Shown piece by piece: positions 20,073 to 31,546 of a stretch of DNA of 64,000 nt. The position numbers were made by a program, and so were the translations under genes. This DNA comes from CAVVYA01 sp963752345 (GTDB lineage: Bacteria; Pseudomonadota; Alphaproteobacteria; SMXQ01). Every line of letters begins with the position of its first letter. Position 1 is the stretch's first letter. Where the stretch lies: NCBI GenBank assembly GCA_963752345.1, contig CAVVYA010000011.1, forward strand, positions 1 through 64,000. The letters are read 5' to 3'. The notes under the pieces were generated by a model. The model saw nothing but the letters and a program-made list of their open reading frames with translations. It made no database searches and had not been told where the DNA came from.

Positions 20073-21471
20073 ATGCCGTCCAAAGCCGCAACCATCGCGC
20101 CGGCCGGCCTGATCATCGCTGCACCGGCGACGGGTTCGGGCAAGACCACCCTGACCCTCGGCCTGTTGCGCGCGCTGCGCCGCCGGGGCCGCCGCGTCAC
20201 CGCGTTCAAGGCCGGGCCCGATTATATCGACCCCGCGTTTCACACCGCGGCACTGGGCGATCCGGCGCGGCCCTGCATCAATCTGGACGGCTGGGCGATG
20301 GACGATGGGGTGATCGAAGCCCTGCTCCGTCATCATGCCGCCGATGCCGAGCTGGTGATCGGCGAAGGGGTCATGGGCCTGTTCGACGGCGCCAAGGGCG
20401 TGCAGGGTCGCGACGCGCGAGGGCGCGGCGACGGCTCGACCGCCGATCTCGCGGCGCGTCTCGGACTGCCGGTCGTCCTTGTGGTCAATGCCAAGGGCCA
20501 GGGCGCCAGCATCGCGGCCCTGGTCGAAGGCTTCGCGCAATTCCGCGCCGACGTCACGGTTGCCGGCGTCATTCTCAACCGGGTCTCCAGCGACAGCCAC
20601 GCCGCGGCGCTTCGCGCGGCCCTGGCCCAACTCGATCCCGCCATTCCGGTGCTCGGCAGCGTGCCGGACCATGCGGCCCTCGCCCTGCCGTCGCGCCATC
20701 TCGGCCTGGTGCAGGCCGCCGAGCACAGCCAACTCGAGGCTTTCATCGGTGGTGCCGCCGATCTGGTCGCCCGGCATGTCGATCTCGACGCACTCGCCGC
20801 TCTCGCGCGCTCCAGGCATTCGTTCGGTTCGGACGACGGTGGAATTCTGCTGCCGCCGCTCGGTCAGCGCATCGCGGTGGCGCGCGACGAGGCCTTCCTG
20901 TTCGCCTATCCCGCGATGCTCGAGGGCTGGCGCCGCGCCGGCGCCGACGTCCGGTTCTTCTCGCCGCTCGCCGACGAGGCGCCCGACGCGACCGCCGACG
21001 CGGTGTTCTTGCCGGGCGGCTACCCGGAACTCCATGCCGGCCGTCTCGCCGCCAACCACGGCTTCTTCCATTCGCTGCGCCGCGCGGCCGGCCGCGGCGC
21101 CTTGGTCTATGGCGAATGCGGCGGCTACATGGTGATGGGCGAGACGCTGACCGACGCGGACGGCGTCACCCACCCGATGGCCGGCCTGCTGCCGCTCGCC
21201 ACCAGCTTCGCCGAGCGCCGGCTCCACCTCGGCTATCGCCAAGCCCGAAATCGCGGCCACCGCCTCGCCGTTTGGGCGGTTCGGCGAGCGCTGGCGCGGC
21301 CATGAATTCCACTATGCGACGGTGCTGCGCGAAGACTCTCGTTCGGCGCCTTCCGAAGCCCTCTTCGAGTGCGCCGACGCCGCAGGGAATATCTTAGGAT
21401 ATCAAGGGCTTAGGCGCGGCGCGGCAATGGGCTCTTTCGTGCATTTGATCGCCGGCGCGGGGCGTGCTTAG
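20073..21471 (+). CDS. cobB: Cobyrinic acid a,c-diamide synthase
   Basis: CobB/CbiA: ATP- and glutamine-dependent amidation of the a and c carboxylates of (hydrogeno)cobyrinate. Start at ATG 20073 or GTG 20064. The P-loop-like APATGSGKTTLTLGLLRAL, AFKAGPDYIDPAFHT, GEGVMGLFDGAKGVQGRDA, and the glutamine amidotransferase part AVFLPGGYPELHAGRLAAN with catalytic Cys in LVYGECGGYMVMGETL are visible. A frame break near 21240 shifts to RGHEFHYATVLRE and MGSFVHLIAGAGRA with stop at 21469-21471. It lies 6 kb from the other cob genes, behind the kinase gene. Confidence 0.93.
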
Positions 21472-21480
21472 ACTGCAGGT

Positions 21481-21978
21481 ATGTCCCCGGCCCGCCGCAA
21501 ATCCCGTCCCGAAAAATCCTCAGCGCTGCCCGCCCAGGGCCGCCCGGACGAGCCGTTCTGGCGCCGCAAGACCCTGCTGGAAATGACCAAGGGCGAATGG
21601 GAATCCCTGTGCGACGGCTGCGGCAAGTGCTGCCTGCTCAAGCTCGAGGATGAGGATACCGGCGCGGTCTCCTATACCGATGCGGCCTGTAAATTGTTGG
21701 ACCTGGAAAGTTGCCGCTGCAGTCGCTATGTCAACCGGCGGCACTATGTTCCCGACTGTATCAAACTGACACCGAAGCTGGTCGACCGGCTGCGTTGGAT
21801 GCCCTCGACCTGTGCCTACCGGCTGCTGTCGGAAGGCAAGGATTTGCCCGACTGGCATCCGCTGGTCTCGGGCGATCCCGAGTCGGTGCATCGTGCCGGC
21901 ATTTCGGTGCGTGGACGTGCGGTGCCTGAAGCGGTGGCGGGGGAATTGGAAGATCGGATTGTAGAGTGGCCAGAATGA
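21481..21978 (+). CDS. ycgN: YcgN-like cysteine cluster protein
   Basis: Member of the UPF0260 family, 165 aa. The Cys-rich core WESLCDGCGKCCLLKLEDED, then CSRYVNRRHYVPDCIKL, suggests Zn or Fe-S binding, and WMPSTCAYRLLSEGKDLPDW is the conserved C-terminal segment. Function is not established. Starts nine bases after cobB and its stop overlaps the next ATG (ATGA), so it is translated with the metallopeptidase that follows. Confidence 0.85.
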   Translation: MSPARRKSRPEKSSALPAQGRPDEPFWRRKTLLEMTKGEWESLCDGCGKCCLLKLEDEDTGAVSYTDAACKLLDLESCRCSRYVNRRHYVPDCIKLTPKLVDRLRWMPSTCAYRLLSEGKDLPDWHPLVSGDPESVHRAGISVRGRAVPEAVAGELEDRIVEWPE

Positions 21979-22709
21979 GAGCTCGGGACAAGTCAGGAAC
22001 TCCGCCAGTCGCGCGTAAGCAGGTCACGGTGTTTCAAGTCAACGGCGAGAAGGTCGTGGTGCGCACCAAGCGCAACCGCAGGGCGCGCCGCATGACGTTG
22101 CGCATCGACGCCGCCAACGATTGCGCCGTGCTGGTGCTGCCGTCGCGCGCTTCCCTGTCGGAGGGCATCGATTTCGCGCGCAGCAAGGCGCCCTGGGTCA
22201 AGGAAAAGCTCGAGTCGCTGCCACCGCGCATGCCGTTTGCGCCGGGCGAAACCGTGCGTGTCAAAGGCCAGATTCTGACCATCCGCTATGACAAGCGCGT
22301 CGGGCCGCGCGTCAAGCGCGACGGCGATATTCTATACGTCGGCGGCGAGCTCGAGGACGTGCGCGACCGTATCGTCCATTGGCTGCGCGAACGCGCCCGC
22401 TGCGCCATCGCGCGGCGTGTCGAGGAGCGTGCCGGACAGATCGGCAAGCGCTTCCGCCGCATCACCCTGCGCAATTCACGCACGCGCTGGGGTAGCTGCT
22501 CGGCGCGCGGCAACCTGTCGTTTTCCTGGCGCCTGATTCTGGCGCCGGTCGACGTGATGGATTACGTGGTGAGCCACGAGGTCGCCCATCTCGCCGAGAT
22601 GAACCACGGGCCGCGCTTCTGGAAACTGGTCAACGACCTGGCGCCCAAGGGCCTGCGCGCGCGCGACTGGCTCAGCCGATACGGCACGGCGCTGCTGCGC
22701 CAAGGCTGA
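21975..22709 (+). CDS. YgjP-like zinc metallopeptidase (DUF45)
   Basis: Predicted metal-dependent hydrolase of the YgjP/WLM type, 244 aa from ATG 21975 (GTG 21966 also possible). The conserved C-terminal half has TLRNSRTRWGSCSARGNLSF, RLILAPVDVMDYVVSHEVAH with the zinc motif HEVAHLAEMNHGPRFW. No signal peptide. Substrate unknown. It ends a small unit with the YcgN-like gene. Confidence 0.85.
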   Translation: MRARDKSGTPPVARKQVTVFQVNGEKVVVRTKRNRRARRMTLRIDAANDCAVLVLPSRASLSEGIDFARSKAPWVKEKLESLPPRMPFAPGETVRVKGQILTIRYDKRVGPRVKRDGDILYVGGELEDVRDRIVHWLRERARCAIARRVEERAGQIGKRFRRITLRNSRTRWGSCSARGNLSFSWRLILAPVDVMDYVVSHEVAHLAEMNHGPRFWKLVNDLAPKGLRARDWLSRYGTALLRQG

Positions 22710-23118
22710 ACCGGTTTTGCTGAAGCGGCCTCGCTGATTTCGCCAGCCACCCGACTGATCCGTCGGTATCCGAGACGATGATTCCCGCTCGGTGATGCTG
22801 CGACATCCCTGAATTCTCCGCGCACGCAAAAGATCGCGGCAGAAGCCGGGCAGAACAGATCGTCCGCAGCGGTTTGCTGTTGACGGCGAATACCCATTCA
22901 AGCACCTTTTCTTACTGCGACACTTTTACCTCCCCATCATGCTCGCGATGATGAGCGATGAGCCGCGCACTAGTCGGCGGCGGTCTCCGCGATTTGGCGA
23001 CCGTCTTGAACGTAGGAGGGTGACGCGGCCAGTTCAGAGGTTCCCAGCTGGGAGCCCGACAGCGTACCGCATACCTAAGCAAGCCGTTCAGAACAGAAAC
23101 GACAAGGGTGGGAGTGTT
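22710..23118. other. 409-base intergenic region, no gene recognised
   Basis: Between the metallopeptidase and tctC. Open frames exist on the minus strand but none shows a recognisable domain or good start. The sequence is visibly less G+C rich than the flanking cob genes. It could hold a promoter for tctC or a decayed remnant of the event that brought in the tctC-amidase pair; no inverted repeats of an insertion sequence were found. Confidence 0.4.
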
Positions 23119-24165
23119 ATGTCCAAGCATTTGCTGAAGGCGGTTTGTTTTTTGGCGACCACGGCCCTGATGGGCGGAGCGCCCTGCAATGCGTCGCTCG
23201 CCGACACCAGTGTGCCAAAACAGATCACCTTTGTTGTCGGATCGAGCAGCGGCGGCGGATTCGACCAGTACGCACGTTTTGCCGCGAAATACATGCCACG
23301 GCACTTTCCCGGCAATCCCACCATCGTCGTGCAGAACATGCCAGGCGCGGGCGGGCTACGGTCCTTGAGTTGGCTCGGCACGGCCGCCCTGCGGGACGGC
23401 AGCGTTGTTGCGACGATCCAGGGCTCCGCGATTTTCGAGCCGCTGCTGCTCGGAGGACCGGCGCCGTCGGTCGACGTTCGGACGTTCCACTACCTCATCA
23501 GCCTCGACCGACTCAGCAACTTCCTACTGGTCTGGCACACGACACCGTACACGTCGGTGCAGGACGCGTTCGATCGTCAGATCGTGATGGGGAGTTCGGC
23601 CGGACCCTCGGCGGTCGTGCCGATTATGTACAACCGGCTTCTCGGCACGAAGTTCAAGGTCGTCTCCGGCTATAGCGGTACCGACGAGATTCTTCTCGCC
23701 CTCGAGCGCGGGGAGACCCAAGGCTCCTCCACCCTGCCGTGGTCGGGCATCGTCAGTCAGCCGCGGCTGCTCAACGACAATCTGATCCGCATTCTGCTGC
23801 AGCTGACCTTCGATCCGATCCAGGATCCCAGGCTCGCGTCCGTGCCGACGCTCAACGACATCGTCAAAGACAAAGGCGTAAAGGACATGCTCAAGATCTT
23901 CCAGGCGAAGGACGATCTGGGCCGCGCCATCATCGCGCCGCAAAACGTGCCGGCAGACATCATCTCCATCTATCGTGAAAGCCTGATGAAGATGAGCAAA
24001 GACCCCGAGTTCCTCGCCGAAGCCAAACAGAGGCACATGCCGATCACAATCAAGTCCGGCGAGGAGGTCGAAGCCTACGTTAAGCGTATGTACGGCATGC
24101 CGGAATCGACCATCAATCGGCTGCGGGAGGAGCTCAAGCTGGCGACGGAGGAAGCCGGCAAGTAA
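23119..24165 (+). CDS. TctC-type periplasmic solute-binding protein
   Basis: Orphan tripartite tricarboxylate transporter receptor of 348 aa. Signal peptide at residues 1-28 (MSKHLLKAVCFLATTALMGG, with a signal-peptidase-like site after SLA), then the family opening KQITFVVGSSSGGGFDQYAR, NPTIVVQNMPGAGGLRSLSW and a C-terminus of charged helices. It would bind a carboxylate or amide in the periplasm. No tctA or tctB membrane partner is nearby, which is usual for this very large family. GGTGGGA precedes the ATG. The neighbouring amidase suggests an amide- or amino-acid-like ligand. Base composition is less G+C biased than neighbours. Confidence 0.85.
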   Translation: MSKHLLKAVCFLATTALMGGAPCNASLADTSVPKQITFVVGSSSGGGFDQYARFAAKYMPRHFPGNPTIVVQNMPGAGGLRSLSWLGTAALRDGSVVATIQGSAIFEPLLLGGPAPSVDVRTFHYLISLDRLSNFLLVWHTTPYTSVQDAFDRQIVMGSSAGPSAVVPIMYNRLLGTKFKVVSGYSGTDEILLALERGETQGSSTLPWSGIVSQPRLLNDNLIRILLQLTFDPIQDPRLASVPTLNDIVKDKGVKDMLKIFQAKDDLGRAIIAPQNVPADIISIYRESLMKMSKDPEFLAEAKQRHMPITIKSGEEVEAYVKRMYGMPESTINRLREELKLATEEAGK

Positions 24166-24313
24166 GGACGATCGTGCGTCCATTTACGCCGACGGCGCGA
24201 GAAGGACCATCGCTGATCGCCAGCGGCCGGGTCATTTCGGTGCCGAAGGCCGACGCCAACGAACGCACGGGTGTTGTCATGAGAGAAACAAGAAGCCTTG
24301 AAGGGGGAAATCG

Positions 24314-25801
24314 ATGGCGGCGTCTAGCGCCTTCGATGTGAAGGAAACCACCATCGCCGACATCCACGCGGCGTTCCACGCCGGCACTCTGACGGTGCGC
24401 CAGCTCGTGCAGATCTATCTCGATCGCATCGCCGCCTACGATCAGAAGGGTCCCGCGATTAACGCGATCATTTCCCTCAACCCGCGTGCCCTCTACGAGG
24501 CCGACCGGCTCGATGCGGCGTTTCGGAAGTCGGGCTTCGTCGGTCCGCTGCATGGCATTCCGGTCATCATCAAGGACCAGGCCGACGTCGCCGAGATGCC
24601 TACCACCTTGGGCTCGATCCTGTTCGAAGACTTCATGCCGGGCCGCGACAGCTTCGTCGCTGCCAAGCTCAAGAAAGCAGGCGCCGTCTTCCTCGGAAAG
24701 GCCACGCTCGGCGAGCTCGGCGCCGGCGACACCCACGGCTCCCTCTTCGGTTCAACGCGGAATGTCTATGACCTGGAGCGAACCGCTGGCGGGTCCTCGG
24801 GAGGATCGGGAGCAAGCGTGTCTGCCAACTTCTGCGCCATCGCCGTCGGCCAAGAGGGTTTCGGTTCCATTCGTCGGCCCTCGACATGGAATGGGGTCGC
24901 CGGCATGCGTCCGACTGCCGGTCTGGTCAGCCGCGGCGGCGTATTCGGCGGATGGCCGGCCGTGACGGGTTCGCTCGGGCCGATGGCGCGGACCGTCGCG
25001 GACCTCGCCGTCTTGCTTGATTGCATGGTCGGATACGACCCCGCTGATCCCGTCACCGCCCACGGGGTGAGCGCTATGCCGATCCATGCCGCCAAAGGTC
25101 TCGACAAAAATGCTCTGAAGGGTGCCCGCCTCGGTATACTGCGCGAACCGATGGGAAGCGGTTCGGAGCCGGACTCCCAAGACTTCGCCAAGATCACGGC
25201 GGTGTTCGACAGGGCGGTGGAGGAACTGCACGCTGCTGGGGCGGAGATCATCGATCCCATCGTCATTCCGGACCTCGCCGCGCTGCTCGCCACGCGCGCC
25301 GGCGACAGCGATACCGCCGATGCGGCCTTCAAAGAATATTTCGCAGGCGTCGCCAATGCACCTTACGCCTCACGCCAAGAACTTCTCGCCTCACCCAAAG
25401 CCGCCAAAGTGGCGCAACGCATCCGTAACCGCCTGGGCAACGTCAGCCCACCCGAGCGGCATCACGCCTACCTGAAGGCCCGCGACGTGATGATGATCCG
25501 GATGCTCCAGGTCATGGCCGACCATCGCCTTGACGCGATCGTGCACAAGGCGGTCGAGCACCAACCGACCTTAATCAAGGACGGCATCAACCCGCCTTAC
25601 GTCGACCAAAAGGGCGTGCCGCACCTCAACACGTTCCTGATCTACGTGCCGTCGATCGTCGTTCCTGCCGGATTCACCGATGACGGTTTGCCCGCGGGCA
25701 TTACCTTCCTGGGACGGCCCTACGACGACGCCGCGATGGTGCAACTCGCCTACGCCTATGAGCGGGCGACCCTTCACCGCCGCGCGCCCGAAATCTCGTA
25801 A
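24314..25801 (+). CDS. Amidase-signature hydrolase
   Basis: Amidase-signature family enzyme of 495 aa hydrolysing a C-N amide bond. Catalytic triad candidates: Lys87 in GIPVIIKDQADV, cis-Ser161 in AGGSSGGSGASV, nucleophile Ser185 in GFGSIRRPS. The segment before the nucleophile reads GQEGFGSIR instead of the common GTDTGGSIR. C-terminal part PSIVVPAGFTDDGLPAGITF and FLGRPYDDAAMVQLAYAYE are typical. No signal peptide, so cytosolic. Lies 148 bases after tctC in the same direction, probably one functional unit for uptake and hydrolysis of an amide; the substrate cannot be read from sequence. Confidence 0.88.
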   Translation: MAASSAFDVKETTIADIHAAFHAGTLTVRQLVQIYLDRIAAYDQKGPAINAIISLNPRALYEADRLDAAFRKSGFVGPLHGIPVIIKDQADVAEMPTTLGSILFEDFMPGRDSFVAAKLKKAGAVFLGKATLGELGAGDTHGSLFGSTRNVYDLERTAGGSSGGSGASVSANFCAIAVGQEGFGSIRRPSTWNGVAGMRPTAGLVSRGGVFGGWPAVTGSLGPMARTVADLAVLLDCMVGYDPADPVTAHGVSAMPIHAAKGLDKNALKGARLGILREPMGSGSEPDSQDFAKITAVFDRAVEELHAAGAEIIDPIVIPDLAALLATRAGDSDTADAAFKEYFAGVANAPYASRQELLASPKAAKVAQRIRNRLGNVSPPERHHAYLKARDVMMIRMLQVMADHRLDAIVHKAVEHQPTLIKDGINPPYVDQKGVPHLNTFLIYVPSIVVPAGFTDDGLPAGITFLGRPYDDAAMVQLAYAYERATLHRRAPEIS

Positions 25802-25947
25802 TGGAACGGTGCATTGTTCTCGGCGCTCGCGCTCGGACCAGCACGACGCACGCGAGGCCATTCACTACGCGCCGTAGCCGCGGTCGGTGAAGCCGGCCGC
25901 CTGGCGCTTGCAACGCCGGATACACGTCAATCTAAATGGATCGTGCT

Positions 25948-28098
25948 CTAGTCGCGCCAGCCGCGCGACCGGTCGGTCGGATATTCGTGGACCACGTCGG
26001 GCTTGCGCGTGGCCGGCTTGGTATCGCGCGGGCTGCTGCTCGTGCCGCTGCCGCTGCTGGCGCCGCCGCGATTGCCGGAGCCGAACACTGAGCCGAGCAA
26101 GCTGTCGAGGAAGGATTGCACGGGCCCGGGCCGCTGCGGCTCCTCCTGCGGCAGCGCACGCTGTGGCTTGCCGCTGTCGGCGGCGATCATGATGTCGCGC
26201 CACACCTGGGCCGGCAGGCCGCCGCCGGTCACCCGCTTCATCGGCGTGCGGTCGTCGTTGCCCATCCACACGCCGGCGACATTGTCCGCCGAATAGCCGA
26301 TGAACCAGGCGTCGCGATAATCGTCGGTGGTGCCGGTCTTGCCCGCCACCGGCCGGCCCGTTGCAGCGGCACGCCCGGTGCCGGTCTGCACCGCGGCGGT
26401 GAGCATGCGGTTCATGTTGGCGACCAGCGCCGGATCGATGCGCAGCCCCGGGCCGGAGCCGAGCCGGCGATAGATCACGTTGCCCGTCGAATCGACGACC
26501 TCGGTCACGCCATAGGGCCACACGCCGGCGCCGTCATTGGCGAAGGTGCCGTAGGCCGCCGTCAGTTCGAGCAGCGTCACCTCGCTTGCGCCGAGCGCCA
26601 ATCCCGCCTCGCGCTTGAGCGGCGACGTGATGCCGAGCCGCTTGGCCCACTCGATAACGCGGTCGATGCCCGCGAGATTGAGCAGCCGCACGGCGACCGT
26701 GTTGATCGACTGCGCCAGCGCCTGCTCCATGGTGATGGCGCCGCGATAGGTGCCGTCGAAATTGCGCGGCCGGAAGTCGCCGACCGCGACCGGCTCGTCG
26801 AGAAAGACCTGATCGGGCTTGTAGCCGGCGTCGAGTGCCGCGAGATAGACGAACGGCTTGAACGCCGAGCCCGGCTGACGCAGGGCGCGCGCCGCGCGGT
26901 TGAACTGGCTGTCGCGGTAGTCTTCGCCGCCGACCATGGCGCGCACCGCGCCGTCCGTCCCCAGCACCACCGCGGCCCCCTGAGTCACCCCCATCTTGAC
27001 GCCCTGCGCTTCGATCATCTGGCGCAGCTTCAATTCGGCGGCGCGCTGAACCTTGAGGTCGATCGTCGTCTTGACCGTGATGTCGCGCGTCACCGTGCCG
27101 ATATAGCTGCCGACCTGGTCGATCGCCCAATCGGCGAAATAGCGCCCGGCATTGTCGCCCGGGCGCGCCAGCTTGACCTGTTCGGCCTTGGCCGTCCTGG
27201 CCTGCGCCGCGTTGAGGTAGCCGGCATCCTCCATCGCGTCGAGCACGGTGCGCGTGCGGCTCATCGCCAGGTCCATGTCGCGGGTCGGCGCATAGCGCGA
27301 CGGTGCCTGCAGCAAGCCGGCGAGCATCGCCGCCTCGGTCAGCCGCAACTGGTTCACCGGCTTGCCGAAATAGCGGTCGGCCGCGGCGCTGACGCCGAAC
27401 GTGCCGGCGCCGAGATAAACCCGGTTGAGATAGAGCGAGAGAATCTCGTCCTTGGTCAATTTGCGCTCGAGCCAGAAGGCGACGATGAGCTCCTGCACCT
27501 TGCGCTTGGCCGTGCGCTCGCGCGACAGGAAGACATTCTTGGCGAGCTGCTGGGTGATGGTCGAGCCGCCCTGGCGCAGCTCGCCCGCCGCGACATTGGT
27601 GATGACGGCGCGGAGCAGGCCGAACACGTCGACGCCCGGGTGGCTGTAGAAGCGGCGGTCCTCGATGGCGAGCACCGCCTGGGGCAGGTAGCGCGGCATC
27701 TCGGAAATCGGAATCGGCGGACCCGCGGTGTCGCCGTAATTGGCGAATTCGGTGCCGTCCGCCGCGACCAGGCTGACCGCCGGGCGGCGCGCCAGTTCGG
27801 GAATGCTCTCGAGCTCCGGCAGATCGTAGGCATACCAGGCGACGATGCCGCCGACCGCCACCGTGGCCCAGATACCCGCGACGAACGTCCAGCGCGCCAG
27901 CCGCCAGGTCCACGATCCGCCGCCCTTGTGCCCGCCGCCGTTCGCTTTGCGCCCGCCGCCGCTCGGGCGCGAGCCGCTCGGGCGGCCGTTGCCCGAACCG
28001 CCCCGTCCGTTGCGCGACGCACCGCCACGCCCCGGCCCGCCGGACGGGCGGTCGGACAGGCCGAAAAAGGCGCGACGGGATTTTTTCGGGTTGGCCAT
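25948..28098 (-). CDS. mrcA: Penicillin-binding protein 1A
   Basis: Bifunctional peptidoglycan synthase, 716 aa, start ATG 28098. The Gly/Arg/Ser-rich cytoplasmic head (residues 10-60) precedes one transmembrane helix (FVAGIWATVAVGGIVAWYAY). GT51 glycosyltransferase: AIEDRRFYSHPGVDVFGLLR and GGSTITQQLAKNVFLSRERT. Transpeptidase: SxxK in RQPGSAFKPFVYLAAL, SxN in LAQSINTVAVR, KTG in GRPVAGKTGTTDDYRDAWF. Gly/Ser-rich C-terminus. It acts at the inner membrane facing the periplasm. A longer upstream reading frame exists but lacks a credible start. Convergent with the amidase gene. Confidence 0.95.
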   Translation of the reverse strand: MANPKKSRRAFFGLSDRPSGGPGRGGASRNGRGGSGNGRPSGSRPSGGGRKANGGGHKGGGSWTWRLARWTFVAGIWATVAVGGIVAWYAYDLPELESIPELARRPAVSLVAADGTEFANYGDTAGPPIPISEMPRYLPQAVLAIEDRRFYSHPGVDVFGLLRAVITNVAAGELRQGGSTITQQLAKNVFLSRERTAKRKVQELIVAFWLERKLTKDEILSLYLNRVYLGAGTFGVSAAADRYFGKPVNQLRLTEAAMLAGLLQAPSRYAPTRDMDLAMSRTRTVLDAMEDAGYLNAAQARTAKAEQVKLARPGDNAGRYFADWAIDQVGSYIGTVTRDITVKTTIDLKVQRAAELKLRQMIEAQGVKMGVTQGAAVVLGTDGAVRAMVGGEDYRDSQFNRAARALRQPGSAFKPFVYLAALDAGYKPDQVFLDEPVAVGDFRPRNFDGTYRGAITMEQALAQSINTVAVRLLNLAGIDRVIEWAKRLGITSPLKREAGLALGASEVTLLELTAAYGTFANDGAGVWPYGVTEVVDSTGNVIYRRLGSGPGLRIDPALVANMNRMLTAAVQTGTGRAAATGRPVAGKTGTTDDYRDAWFIGYSADNVAGVWMGNDDRTPMKRVTGGGLPAQVWRDIMIAADSGKPQRALPQEEPQRPGPVQSFLDSLLGSVFGSGNRGGASSGSGTSSSPRDTKPATRKPDVVHEYPTDRSRGWRD

Positions 28099-28329
28099 GA
28101 CTGCGCTTGTGTAACGGAACTTTGCGGCAGCGTTGTGGCGTGAAATGGCGACCTTGTCGAGGTCATGCGCGGCTGACTCAAAAAAGCCACACCGTCTCGG
28201 CCACGCCTCAAGCCTTGCGTACGGTTCTCGCATCGCAAACATGTGATGTCCGCCAGGCGTTCCGCGCGGCTAGGCTCCGCATCAAGCCGCCGTCCGCGCG
28301 GGCAGAAGTGCACCTTCCAGGGGGGCCAG

Positions 28330-28818
28330 ATGATGAAACTCGCACTGTCATTGGCGGCCATCGCTCTCACCATCGCCACCGCGGCCGAGGCCCAGGTGCG
28401 CGAGGAAAAAACCATCACGCTGGCGCTCGCCGCCGAAGCCGTCAGCGCCGCCGTCGCGGAATGCCAGGCCAAGGGCTTCGCCGCCAGCGCCGCCGTCGCC
28501 GATCGCGCCGGCCAGGTGAAGGCCATTCATCGCGCCGATGGCGCGGGCCCCCATACTGTGGATTCGGCCCAGCGCAAGGCCTGGACCTCGGCCTCGTTCC
28601 GCGCCAACACCGGCGCCATGATGGAAACTGCGCAGAAAAACCCGGGCGCCGCCAATCTCTGGCAGATCCCGGGCGTGCTGCTGCTGGCGGGCGGCGTGCC
28701 GATCCGCGTCGGCAACGAGGTGGTCGGCGCCATCGGCGTCGGCGGCGCGCCGGCCGGCAGCATCGACGAGGAATGCGCCAACGCCGGCATCAAGAAGATC
28801 AGCGACCGGCTGAAGTGA
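28330..28818 (+). CDS. Secreted GlcG/HbpS-like heme-binding family protein
   Basis: DUF336 (GlcG/HbpS) family, 162 aa. Signal peptide MMKLALSLAAIALTIATAAE cut after AEA-like site, then LALAAEAVSAAVAECQAKGF, VADRAGQVKAIHRADGAGPH, TVDSAQRKAWTSASFRANT and GGVPIRVGNEVVGAIGVGGA, the standard pattern of the family. Probably periplasmic; family members bind heme or corrinoid-type cofactors but a ligand here is not proven. Divergent from the PBP1A gene, 231 bases apart. Confidence 0.85.
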   Translation: MMKLALSLAAIALTIATAAEAQVREEKTITLALAAEAVSAAVAECQAKGFAASAAVADRAGQVKAIHRADGAGPHTVDSAQRKAWTSASFRANTGAMMETAQKNPGAANLWQIPGVLLLAGGVPIRVGNEVVGAIGVGGAPAGSIDEECANAGIKKISDRLK

Positions 28819-28978
28819 CGGCCGTCGCACGCCGTCATTCCCCGGCTCGACGTTTTTGTGAGGGAGCCGTCGCGCGACTCTCGGCCCGAACCGGCCCGGC
28901 CCGATCAAATCGCGCCATGACGAAAAAACGGAAGCGCGGCGAAAGCCGGTTGGGCGCGGGCAATCACGCGCCCGCGCC

Positions 28979-31441
<2,463 letters not shown>

Positions 31442-31546
31442 GTCACTGTCTCTCACAAACCGTTTAATCGGGAGCGCGCCGCAGCGCGGCTCATGGCGTC
31501 GGTATGGCGCTCGGCGGCGACTTCAGTCGGCCGCGAAGCGATTCAT

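Noticed and set aside
22710..23118. Insertion-sequence remnant before tctC
   Set aside because: No transposase motif and no terminal inverted repeats or target duplication could be seen.
28952..28973. gyrB intrinsic terminator
   Set aside because: A GC-rich stem is present after the stop but the T-run lies about 30 bases further, so I do not list it as a terminator.
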